A stretch of DNA of 5,958 nucleotides from Lachnospiraceae bacterium (GTDB lineage: Bacteria; Bacillota_A; Clostridia; Lachnospirales; Lachnospiraceae), in assembly GCA_017620345.1 (NCBI GenBank), contig JAFZQP010000016.1:1-5958 (forward strand), read 5' to 3'. Within the stretch, counting starts at the first letter, position 1; every line of letters begins with the position of its first letter. A program made the position numbers and the translations under genes. The notes beneath the pieces were generated by a model. The model saw only the letters and a program-made list of their open reading frames with translations. It had not been told where the DNA came from and ran no database searches. Of the stretch, positions 1 to 5,561 are shown piece by piece.

Positions 1-153
1 GCTTCTTCAACATTCGGATTCTACAACGAGTCTCTTGCTGATACAGAGGCAGGTTCAACATTCGATAACTGTTTCGTAGAGATCTTCAAGGGAACAGATC
101 CCGCTACAGCTCTTGATCCCATCGAGCAGTACTATGAGGACAACGTTTGGTAA
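1..153 (+). CDS. C-terminal end of a probable sugar ABC transporter substrate-binding protein (partial)
   Basis: Frame 1 is open from the window edge for 50 codons and stops with TAA at 151-153. The tail ends in ...DPIEQYYEDNVW. Short acidic/aromatic C-terminal helices of this kind are common in extracellular solute-binding proteins of CUT1 sugar importers. Its position directly upstream of two CUT1 permease genes, with a hairpin in between, matches the usual order of binding protein, permease, permease in Bacillota. The protein would be a lipoprotein on the outer face of the membrane that delivers sugar to the permeases. No signal peptide, lipobox or ligand-binding residues are visible because the N-terminal part lies outside the window. 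The role is therefore inferred mainly from context; the coding frame itself is clear. Confidence 0.7.
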   Translation, partial: ASSTFGFYNESLADTEAGSTFDNCFVEIFKGTDPATALDPIEQYYEDNVW

Positions 154-190
154 TTATCGGAAATATGCGGTAAACCAACACTTTACAATC

Positions 191-225
191 GGCCAGCACC
201 CTGTAATTGGGTGCTGACCTTGTTT
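191..225 (+). terminator. Terminator-like hairpin after the binding-protein gene
   Basis: CAGCACCC (194-201) pairs perfectly with GGGTGCTG (209-216) over 8 bp around a 7-nt loop. After one C/A mismatch, GG (191-192) pairs with CC (218-219). The T-rich run TTGTTT follows at 220-225. This resembles an intrinsic terminator, but the T tract is interrupted by a G, so termination may be partial. In importer operons such hairpins often protect or partly terminate the binding-protein message, so that the binding protein is made in excess over the permeases; that role here is inferred. Confidence 0.7.
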
Positions 226-258
226 AAGGGTATGAATACTTCGTATCATTAAACAAGG
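218..258 (+). repeat. 10-bp inverted repeat overlapping the terminator T tract
   Basis: CCTTGTTTAA (218-227) is the exact reverse complement of TTAAACAAGG (249-258), with a 21-nt spacer. The spacer holds a weak inner hairpin, ATAC (236-239) with GTAT (243-246). The left arm includes the CC that closes the upstream terminator hairpin and its T-rich tail. As RNA the two structures would compete at that edge; as DNA the repeat could be an operator about 30 bp before the permease start codon. The sequence does not show which, if either, applies. Confidence 0.5.
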
Positions 259-288
259 GTTATAAAAATCATCTATAGGGAGGTATTT

Positions 289-1212
289 ATGGACAAGTTA
301 ATGAGAAATAAGAAAGCGATAATCCTCTTTATCGCGCCGGCGCTCATATTGTTTACAGCTATTTTGTTCGTTCCGGTATGTAAGGCGTTCTACTATTCGT
401 TTTGTAATTACAAGCTTCCGGGCAAACCCAAATTCCTTGGCTTTGAGGATATGAAGTTCCTCAAGAACTATGTGCAGCTGCTTACCAAGGACCAGACAAT
501 GAAGATCGCGTTCCGTAATTCCATGTTCTTTATGGTGTTCTCGATAGTAACGCAGCTGATCTTCGGACTCTTTCTTGCAGCGCTCCTTACAAATATCAAA
601 AAGGGACGAAACCTCTTCAAGAATATTTACTACCTGCCCTGTGTCCTGTCTTCGGCAGCTCTCGGTCTTCTGTGGATGTTTGTGTTCACGCCCAGACTCG
701 GTATCAACCAGATGCTTGCATCCCTGGGTGCATGGGGAGGGGACTGCACGCTCGGACCACAGTGGCTGTTCAATACCGACGGATATATCATCCTGCCGAT
801 ATGGGTAGTTTCATTTGTGGCTCTGTGGCAGTATGTCGGACAGTCAATGATGCTCTACATGGCACAGATATCCGGTATAAGTTCGGATGTATATGAAGCA
901 GCCTACATAGACGGATGTGATAAGAAGCAGGCATTCTTCTACATAACGCTTCCTCTGATCAAGCCCATGGTTGCAACGGCAATGTCACTTAACGCAATAG
1001 GGTCACTGAAGTTCTTCGATCTTATCTACAATATGATACCCGAAGGATTCTTAAGTCACAAAGCCGACGTTATCGCAACACACCTCTATACCTCGGCATT
1101 TAAGTTCAGAAAGCTCGGATACGGCTCTGCGATCGGTGTTATTCTCCTGATCCTTTGCCTGATAATGACGGTCATCATCAACAAGTTCGTCAAGACCGAG
1201 AGTTATGAATAA
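289..1212 (+). CDS. Sugar ABC transporter permease, MalF/LacF-like (CUT1 family)
   Basis: This 307-residue integral membrane protein is one half of the transmembrane channel of a carbohydrate ABC importer. A positively charged N-terminus (MDKLMRNKK) leads into a first hydrophobic segment at about residues 10-32. Further segments lie near 77-101, 112-134, 168-190, 222-247 and 277-300, giving the six usual for the family. The cytoplasmic EAA loop that contacts the ATPase is clear: E203-A-A-Y-I-D-G209, followed by ITLPLIKP (219-226). Length is normal for MalF-type permeases of Gram-positive bacteria, which lack the long MalF periplasmic insert. GGGAGG at 278-283 supports the ATG at 289. The second permease starts 39 nt after its stop codon, so the two are probably co-transcribed and form a heterodimer. 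The substrate cannot be read from the sequence; neighbours suggest a pentose-containing oligosaccharide. Confidence 0.93.
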   Translation: MDKLMRNKKAIILFIAPALILFTAILFVPVCKAFYYSFCNYKLPGKPKFLGFEDMKFLKNYVQLLTKDQTMKIAFRNSMFFMVFSIVTQLIFGLFLAALLTNIKKGRNLFKNIYYLPCVLSSAALGLLWMFVFTPRLGINQMLASLGAWGGDCTLGPQWLFNTDGYIILPIWVVSFVALWQYVGQSMMLYMAQISGISSDVYEAAYIDGCDKKQAFFYITLPLIKPMVATAMSLNAIGSLKFFDLIYNMIPEGFLSHKADVIATHLYTSAFKFRKLGYGSAIGVILLILCLIMTVIINKFVKTESYE

Positions 1213-1251
1213 ATGCAAATGTATTGAAGTTCAGAAAAGGAGATAAAGATA

Positions 1252-2109
1252 ATGTCAAACACGATAACGATCAGCAAGGAAAAACAGCATGCAAGAGTTG
1301 TTTCAACCTTCATATACATATTTCTCACACTTCTGGCGATCATTTACATAGTTCCCCTCCTGTGGGTTCTTATCACATCCCTCAAGGATGACAGTACCCT
1401 TATGCTGTCGCCGTGGGCAATGCCTGAACATATAGTATGGGGCAACTATGAATTTGCATGGACCAAGGGTCATCTCGGAACGGCGATGCTCAATTCACTT
1501 ATCGTATGTTCTACGACACTCGTTGTATCCATGTTGTTTGGGTCCATGGCGGCATTTGCTATCGCCAAGCTCCGTTGGAAGCTCTCAAAAATATCAATGT
1601 ATTACTTCCTTATAGGAATGATGATACCGATCCATACGATACTGATACCGCTGTTCGTTCAGTTTTCGGGTTGGAAGATGAGTAATACACTTGTCGGGAT
1701 AATCATCCCTTATATCACATTCTCCCTTCCGATAACGATCTATATCATGGTGGGATTTTTCGAAGGGATACCGAACGAGTTGTTTGAGGCGGCATGTATT
1801 GACGGTTGCAGCGTATATAAGATGTTCGGAACGGTTGCCATTCCTCTTGCCAAGACCGGATTCATGGTAACGGGACTTATGTCTTTCGTATCAAACTGGA
1901 ATGAGCTGCTTCTTGCGATGGTATTCATATCCGATGAGACCAAGAAGACACTTCCGGTTTCACTGACTAAGTTCGTGGGACCGTATCACACCAACTATTG
2001 TCAGATGTTCGCAGCGATATTGATCGCGATCGTTCCTACGATCATCGCATATGTTGCATTTGCAAACCAGATAGTAGAAGGTCTTACGGCAGGCGCCGTT
2101 AAAGGATAG
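1252..2109 (+). CDS. Sugar ABC transporter permease, MalG-like (CUT1 family)
   Basis: This 285-residue membrane protein is the second channel subunit of the importer. Hydrophobic segments are visible at about residues 17-43, 80-105, 115-137, 145-170, 200-225 and 250-272. The EAA loop reads E179-A-A-C-I-D-G185, followed by VAIPLAKTG (195-203). The C-terminus ...GLTAGAVKG is a conserved MalG-type ending and shows the gene is complete. AAGGAG at 1237-1242, 9 nt before the ATG, supports the start. It follows the MalF-like permease by 39 nt. Its stop codon (TAG, 2107-2109) lies inside the first copy of the 18-bp direct repeat starting at 2105. No ATPase gene follows. Gram-positive CUT1 importers often share a remote MsmK/UgpC-type ATPase, which would explain the absence. 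Substrate is inferred from neighbours only. Confidence 0.93.
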   Translation: MSNTITISKEKQHARVVSTFIYIFLTLLAIIYIVPLLWVLITSLKDDSTLMLSPWAMPEHIVWGNYEFAWTKGHLGTAMLNSLIVCSTTLVVSMLFGSMAAFAIAKLRWKLSKISMYYFLIGMMIPIHTILIPLFVQFSGWKMSNTLVGIIIPYITFSLPITIYIMVGFFEGIPNELFEAACIDGCSVYKMFGTVAIPLAKTGFMVTGLMSFVSNWNELLLAMVFISDETKKTLPVSLTKFVGPYHTNYCQMFAAILIAIVPTIIAYVAFANQIVEGLTAGAVKG

Positions 2110-2122
2110 GCAGATAGAAGGG
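2105..2122 (+). repeat. 18-bp direct repeat, copy 1
   Basis: GATAGGCAGATAGAAGGG occurs here and, without mismatch, at 2253-2270, a period of 148 bp. This copy overlaps the last codon and stop codon of the MalG-like permease. Residues 2110-2118 (GCAGATAGA) can pair with TCTGTCTGC at 2153-2161, with one G·U pair. Confidence 0.95.
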
Positions 2123-2161
2123 GCCCGATTCACGAAGTGAATTGGGAAGAGGTCTGTCTGC
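2110..2161 (+). other. Long two-part hairpin in the permease-GH43 gap
   Basis: The outer stem pairs GCAGATAGA (2110-2118) with TCTGTCTGC (2153-2161), 9 bp including one U·G. A purine internal loop follows (AGGGG, 2119-2123, opposite AAGAGG, 2147-2152). The inner stem pairs 2124-2133 with 2137-2146, 10 bp including one G·U, closed by a GAA triloop (2134-2136). No T run follows, so this is not a standard terminator. It begins just after the permease stop codon and could protect the upstream message or act as a structured element. Function is unknown; the base pairing is read directly from the sequence, without energy calculation. Confidence 0.7.
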
Positions 2162-2181
2162 ACCGCGAGGCCCCTATCGCA

Positions 2182-2204
2182 TATCCCGTACGAAGTGCGG
2201 GATG
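2182..2204 (+). other. Second GAA-triloop hairpin in the same gap
   Basis: Residues 2182-2191 pair with 2195-2204 as a 10-bp stem with two G·U pairs (T2189·G2197 and T2182·G2204) around a GAA triloop at 2192-2194. It shares the 8-mer ACGAAGTG (2190-2197) with the first hairpin (2132-2139), and both have CCC/GGG in the stem, so the two hairpins look like related copies. GCCCCT (2170-2175) and AGGGGC (2216-2221) could also pair and enclose it. Confidence 0.65.
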
Positions 2205-2252
2205 CCACCCCGGCGAGGGGCGAAGGCGATCCAAATGGCCGAGCGTCCTTAA

Positions 2253-2270
2253 GATAGGCAGATAGAAGGG
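2253..2270 (+). repeat. 18-bp direct repeat, copy 2
   Basis: This is an exact second copy of the repeat at 2105-2122, ending 22 bp before the GH43 ribosome binding site. Its GCAGATAGA core (2258-2266) can pair with the same arm (2153-2161) as copy 1. Its tail can also form a local stem: GTCCTT (2245-2250) with AGGGAC (2267-2272), 6 bp with one G·U. Confidence 0.95.
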
Positions 2271-2302
2271 ACTCATGAAGCAAATAAAAAATAGGAGACA
2301 CT

Positions 2303-3277
2303 ATGAGTAAAGAAAGAACGCCATTAGTGCGTCATATGTTCACCGCAGATCCGTCTGCGCATGTGTTTGATGACAGGATATATATCTATCCTTCTCATGA
2401 CATTCCGCATGAGGATGAGGATAACGATAACGGCGATGAATACCAGATGAGAGACTATCACGTGCTGTCGATGGATGATCCGGATTCGCAGTGCAAAGAT
2501 AACGGACTGGCATTGTCGGAGGATGACGTACCATGGGTCAGCAGTCAGATGTGGGCACCCGATGCGGCATATGTGAACGGACGCTATCACCTGTTTTTTC
2601 CCGCAAGGGACAAGGACGGGATATTCCGGCTCGGTGTTGCATCATCGGATAAGCCTGTAGGACCGTTTACTCCGGAACCGGATTACATTCAGGGAAGTTA
2701 CAGCATAGATCCGTGTGCTTTCGTGGATGATGACGGTAAGGTATATGTGTACTACGGAGGGCTGTGGGGAGGTCAGCTCGAAAAATGGACAACGGGAAAA
2801 TACGATCCCGATGCACCGTTTTCGCCGGAACCGGATCCCGAAGCGGATGCACTTGGTCCGATGTTCGCACAGATGAACGATGACATGAAGTCATTTGCAA
2901 CGAAGCCGGTCATGATAAAGATCCTCGATGAGAACGGAAAACCGCTTGCGGCAAAAGATGAGGACCGGAGATATTTTGAGGCACCCTGGGTGCACAAGTA
3001 TAACGGAAGATATTATCTGTCATATTCAACCGGAACGACACACTATATTGTTTATGCCACTAGCGATAAGCCGGAAGGACCGTTCACATACGGCGGCAGG
3101 ATAATGGAACCGGTTATCGGATGGACGACACATCATTCGATAGCAGAGTATCACGGCAAATGGTATATCTTCTATCATGACTGTGAGATGTCAAACGGCA
3201 TCAACCACAGAAGATGTGTAAAATACACGGAACTTGAGTATAATGAAGACGGTACGATCAAAACGATAACACCGTAA
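2303..3277 (+). CDS. Intracellular glycoside hydrolase family 43 (beta-xylosidase / alpha-L-arabinofuranosidase type)
   Basis: This 324-residue protein has no signal peptide or membrane segment, so it should act in the cytoplasm on imported oligosaccharides. The family folds as a five-bladed beta-propeller with an inverting mechanism. Its three acidic residues can be placed: D16 in TADPSAHVF (general base), D136 in SIDPCAF (pKa modulator) and E226 in YFEAPWV (general acid). H278 in TTHHSI fits the conserved pocket histidine, and the ending SNGINHRRCVKY is typical. There is no extra C-terminal beta-sandwich domain. An acidic stretch at 36-47 (HEDEDNDNGDEY) precedes the conserved MRDYHVLSMD segment. 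AGGAG (2293-2297) supports the start. The gene follows the importer and sits 26 nt before xylB, which suggests release of xylose and/or arabinose from xylan- or arabinan-derived oligomers. Which linkage it cleaves cannot be decided here; GH43 members show both activities. Confidence 0.9.
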   Translation: MSKERTPLVRHMFTADPSAHVFDDRIYIYPSHDIPHEDEDNDNGDEYQMRDYHVLSMDDPDSQCKDNGLALSEDDVPWVSSQMWAPDAAYVNGRYHLFFPARDKDGIFRLGVASSDKPVGPFTPEPDYIQGSYSIDPCAFVDDDGKVYVYYGGLWGGQLEKWTTGKYDPDAPFSPEPDPEADALGPMFAQMNDDMKSFATKPVMIKILDENGKPLAAKDEDRRYFEAPWVHKYNGRYYLSYSTGTTHYIVYATSDKPEGPFTYGGRIMEPVIGWTTHHSIAEYHGKWYIFYHDCEMSNGINHRRCVKYTELEYNEDGTIKTITP

Positions 3278-3303
3278 AGAATATTAATAACAGGAGGTAG
3301 ACG

Positions 3304-4761
3304 ATGCTGTATATTGGGGTAGATCTTGGAACATCCGCTGTTAAGCTTCTTCTCATGAACGAAACAGGGGGAATAGAAAAAATCGTATCAAAGGAATATC
3401 CGCTTGAATTTCCTTATCCCGGCTGGTCACAGCAGAAGCCCGAGGACTGGTGGGAGCAGACCATGGCCGGTCTCAAAGAACTTACGGAATATGCGGACAA
3501 GAGCAAGATCGCAGGCATAAGCTTCGGCGGCCAGATGCATGGTCTTGTAGTGCTTGACAAGGACGATAATGTTATACGTCCCGCGATACTGTGGAATGAC
3601 GGACGTACTTCGAAGCAGACGGAGTATCTGAACAACGTCATAGGTAAGGACAAGCTTTCCAAGTATACGGCCAACATAGCTTTTGCGGGATTTACGGCTC
3701 CCAAGATCCTCTGGATGAAGGAGAAGGAGCCACAGCTCTTTGACAGGATCGCCAAGATAATGCTCCCGAAGGACTACATCGCATACAAGTTATCGGGTGT
3801 GCACTGCACAGATGTATCGGATGCTTCGGGAATGCTCCTGTTTGATGTCAAGAATAAATGCTGGTCAAAGGAGATGATGGAGATATGTTCCGTAAGAGAA
3901 GACCAGCTTGCAAAGATATTCGAAAGCTATGAAGTAGTCGGAACGATCAAAAAAGATGTTGCGGATGAACTGGGATTCCCGGAGACGGTCAAGATCATCG
4001 CAGGTGCGGGCGACAACGCTGCAGCTGCAATAGGTACCGGAACGGTCGGAAACGGAAGATGTAACATATCCCTTGGTACAAGCGGAACAATATTTATCTC
4101 AAGCAAGGAGTTCTGTGTTGATGAAAACAACGCACTTCATGCTTTTGCACATGCGGACGGAAATTTCCATCTGATGGGATGCATGCTCTCTGCCGCAAGC
4201 TGTAACAAGTGGTGGATGGAAGATATTCTGAAGACGACTGATTTTGCAGGTGAACAGAAGGGTATCGAGAAACTCGGGTGTAACAACGTCTTCTTCCTTC
4301 CTTATCTTATGGGAGAGAGAAGTCCTCATAACAATCCCGATGCGAGAGCGATGTTCATCGGCATGAGCATGGATACGACACGTGAAGAGATGACCCAGGC
4401 GGTCCTTGAAGGCGTTGCTTTCGGAATAAGGGATTCGTTTGAGATAGCAAAGTCACTGGGTATCGATATCAGGAAGACCAAGATATGCGGAGGCGGAGCA
4501 AAGAGCCCGCTGTGGAAAAAGATCATCGCCAATGTTCTCGGCATCTCGGTTCAGGTCATCGAATCCGAGGAAGGTCCGGGATATGGCGGAGCAATACTTG
4601 CGGCCGTTGGTTGCGGAGAGTTCGCTTCTGTTAAGGATGCTGCCGAAAAACTTGTCAAGGTCATAGATACGGTTGAACCGGATGCGGATCTTACGGCCAA
4701 ATATGAGGAAAAATATCAGCAGTTTAAGAAGATATATCCCACGGTTAAGTGTTTATTCTAA
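3304..4761 (+). CDS. xylB: Xylulokinase (FGGY carbohydrate kinase)
   Basis: This 485-residue cytoplasmic kinase should phosphorylate D-xylulose with ATP to xylulose 5-phosphate for the pentose phosphate or phosphoketolase route. Length and motifs follow E. coli XylB (484 residues as I recall it). Visible motifs are the N-terminal phosphate-binding IGVDLGTSAVK with D7, QMHG at 77-80 (sugar-binding, characteristic of xylulokinases), LWNDGR at 96-101, the catalytic-base region AGDNAAAAIG with D237, SLGTSGT at 256-262, LPYLMGERSPHNNP, and the ATP-binding GGGAKS starting at 396. The two-domain FGGY protein appears complete. AGGAGG at 3292-3297, 6 nt before ATG 3304, fixes the start. It is 26 nt downstream of the GH43 gene and 33 nt upstream of the DUF4867-like gene, so these are almost certainly one transcript. 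FGGY kinases vary in sugar choice, so another ketopentose cannot be excluded. Confidence 0.93.
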   Translation: MLYIGVDLGTSAVKLLLMNETGGIEKIVSKEYPLEFPYPGWSQQKPEDWWEQTMAGLKELTEYADKSKIAGISFGGQMHGLVVLDKDDNVIRPAILWNDGRTSKQTEYLNNVIGKDKLSKYTANIAFAGFTAPKILWMKEKEPQLFDRIAKIMLPKDYIAYKLSGVHCTDVSDASGMLLFDVKNKCWSKEMMEICSVREDQLAKIFESYEVVGTIKKDVADELGFPETVKIIAGAGDNAAAAIGTGTVGNGRCNISLGTSGTIFISSKEFCVDENNALHAFAHADGNFHLMGCMLSAASCNKWWMEDILKTTDFAGEQKGIEKLGCNNVFFLPYLMGERSPHNNPDARAMFIGMSMDTTREEMTQAVLEGVAFGIRDSFEIAKSLGIDIRKTKICGGGAKSPLWKKIIANVLGISVQVIESEEGPGYGGAILAAVGCGEFASVKDAAEKLVKVIDTVEPDADLTAKYEEKYQQFKKIYPTVKCLF

Positions 4762-4781
4762 ATGGGGTGGGTTTCACAGGA

Positions 4782-4787
4782 AAGGAG
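4782..4787 (+). promoter_or_regulatory. Ribosome binding site that fixes the DUF4867-like start at 4795
   Basis: AAGGAG lies 7 nt before ATG 4795. The in-frame ATG at 4762 has only TAAGTGTTTATTCTA, the end of xylB, in front of it and no Shine-Dalgarno match, so starting there would add 11 spurious residues. Confidence 0.9.
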
Positions 4788-4794
4788 AAGATTT

Positions 4795-5430
4795 ATGGAG
4801 ATCAAAAAGGTTACGGATCCTGAATTCGCCGCATACGGCAAGGTACTTGAAGGATATGATTTTACAAGCCTTATAAAGGCACTTGATGAAAAGACGCCTC
4901 TTCCGACAGGGGTTGAATATGTCGGAAGTGTTCCGGCTCTTGAGTATACGGATGCTTTCGGACTGCTTCAGAACAATGTATACGGAGGAATGCCGATACA
5001 GATAGGATACTGCAACGGGCATAACACAAAGCTCAATTGTCTTGAGTATCACCGCGACAGCGAGATCAATCTCGGATGTACTGATTTTATCCTTCTTCTT
5101 GCTAAGGAAGATGATATTGTAAACGGAAAGCTTGATACATCAAAGGTTAAAGCGTTCAAAGCCGAGAAGGGCCAGGCTGTGGAAGTGTTCGCGACAACAC
5201 TTCATTATGCACCCTGCTCTGCCAAGGCAGGTGACGGGTTCAAGGTAGTCATAGTACTTCCGAAGGGAACGAACGGGCCTGTACCCGCTATCACGGCAAA
5301 GAACGAAGAGGATAAGTGGATGACGGCATGCAACAAATGGCTCCTTGCACACGCTGAGTCGGCAGAAGCAGGCGACGGGGCATACGTCGGACTTACAGGC
5401 GTCAACATCGATATCGCAGGTGATATCTGA
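4795..5430 (+). CDS. DUF4867-like protein, possible cupin-type sugar enzyme
   Basis: This 211-residue soluble protein has no signal peptide. From memory it resembles the uncharacterised DUF4867 family of Bacillota, which I associate with L-fucose/L-arabinose isomerase-like genes; no search was run. A cupin-like metal site is suggested by H76 (CNGHN), H86 and E90 in EYHRDSEINL (84-92), then a glycine-containing turn and H137 in TTLHYAPC (134-141), followed by a hydrophobic strand VVIVLPKG. The layout recalls small cupin-fold proteins such as ureidoglycolate lyase or D-lyxose isomerase, but this is only motif spacing. The start at 4795 is chosen because a ribosome binding site precedes it; a longer frame from 4762 lacks one. 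It lies 33 nt after xylB and 131 nt before the isomerase-like gene. A role in the same sugar pathway, for example as mutarotase, isomerase or accessory protein, is inference. Confidence 0.8.
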   Translation: MEIKKVTDPEFAAYGKVLEGYDFTSLIKALDEKTPLPTGVEYVGSVPALEYTDAFGLLQNNVYGGMPIQIGYCNGHNTKLNCLEYHRDSEINLGCTDFILLLAKEDDIVNGKLDTSKVKAFKAEKGQAVEVFATTLHYAPCSAKAGDGFKVVIVLPKGTNGPVPAITAKNEEDKWMTACNKWLLAHAESAEAGDGAYVGLTGVNIDIAGDI

Positions 5431-5452
5431 ACGAAACGCAGAAAAAAATCAA

Positions 5453-5485
5453 CCGATTCAAGTGATTTATACATTTTACAATCGG
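5453..5485 (+). repeat. 6-bp inverted repeat overlapping the promoter -35 element
   Basis: CCGATT (5453-5458) is the reverse complement of AATCGG (5480-5485), with a 21-bp spacer. The right arm begins at the last base of the proposed -35 hexamer. The arm-to-arm distance of about 27 bp is wide for a single operator. It could be a pair of half-sites or chance. Confidence 0.3.
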
Positions 5486-5503
5486 AATGATTTGCAATAC
5501 AAT
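5475..5503 (+). promoter_or_regulatory. Sigma-70/SigA-type promoter for the isomerase-like gene
   Basis: TTTACA (5475-5480, 5 of 6 matches to TTGACA) and TACAAT (5498-5503, 5 of 6 matches to TATAAT) are separated by exactly 17 bp. The region is AT-rich and lies in the longest gap downstream of xylB. Transcription would begin near 5510, giving an untranslated leader of about 50 nt before ATG 5562. It suggests that the isomerase-like gene can be expressed separately from the upstream genes, although read-through is not excluded since no terminator is seen between them. Confidence 0.6.
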
Positions 5504-5517
5504 TATATTTCAGAAGG

Positions 5518-5533
5518 TATCAGAGTACTGATA
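5518..5533 (+). promoter_or_regulatory. Operator-like inverted repeat just downstream of the promoter
   Basis: TATCAG (5518-5523) and CTGATA (5528-5533) form a perfect 6-bp inverted repeat around AGTA. It begins 14 bp after the -10 hexamer, so it lies within the first 25 or so transcribed bases, a common place for a repressor site. It lacks the central CG typical of LacI-family operators. As RNA it would make only a weak hairpin. Its regulator, if any, is not in the window. Confidence 0.4.
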
Positions 5534-5548
5534 ACTACAAAATGGATT

Positions 5549-5554
5549 AGGAGG
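5549..5554 (+). promoter_or_regulatory. Strong ribosome binding site for the isomerase-like gene
   Basis: AGGAGG lies 7 nt before ATG 5562 and selects it over the in-frame ATG at 5580, which has no such motif. Confidence 0.85.
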
Positions 5555-5561
5555 ATTACAA

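Noticed and set aside
220..249. Possible promoter TTGTTT (220-225), 18 bp, TATCAT (244-249) before the permeases
   Set aside because: Only three of six bases match at -35, and both hexamers fall within or beside the inverted repeat and terminator tail, so support is too weak to annotate.
2124..2204. Intrinsic terminators after the MalG-like gene
   Set aside because: Both hairpins are stable-looking but neither is followed by a T run.
2105..2270. CRISPR array
   Set aside because: Only two copies of the 18-bp repeat, 130 bp apart, with a structured intervening sequence; no repeat-spacer periodicity.
1960..2301. Minus-strand open frame of 113 codons crossing the end of the MalG-like gene and the structured gap
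   Set aside because: It overlaps a well-supported permease gene, has no recognisable domain, and its GC-rich part is explained by the hairpin-bearing repeat region.
4762..4794. Upstream ATG that would extend the DUF4867-like protein by 11 residues (MGWVSQERRRF)
   Set aside because: No ribosome binding site precedes it, and the extension is itself the translated leader containing the AAGGAG site of the start at 4795.
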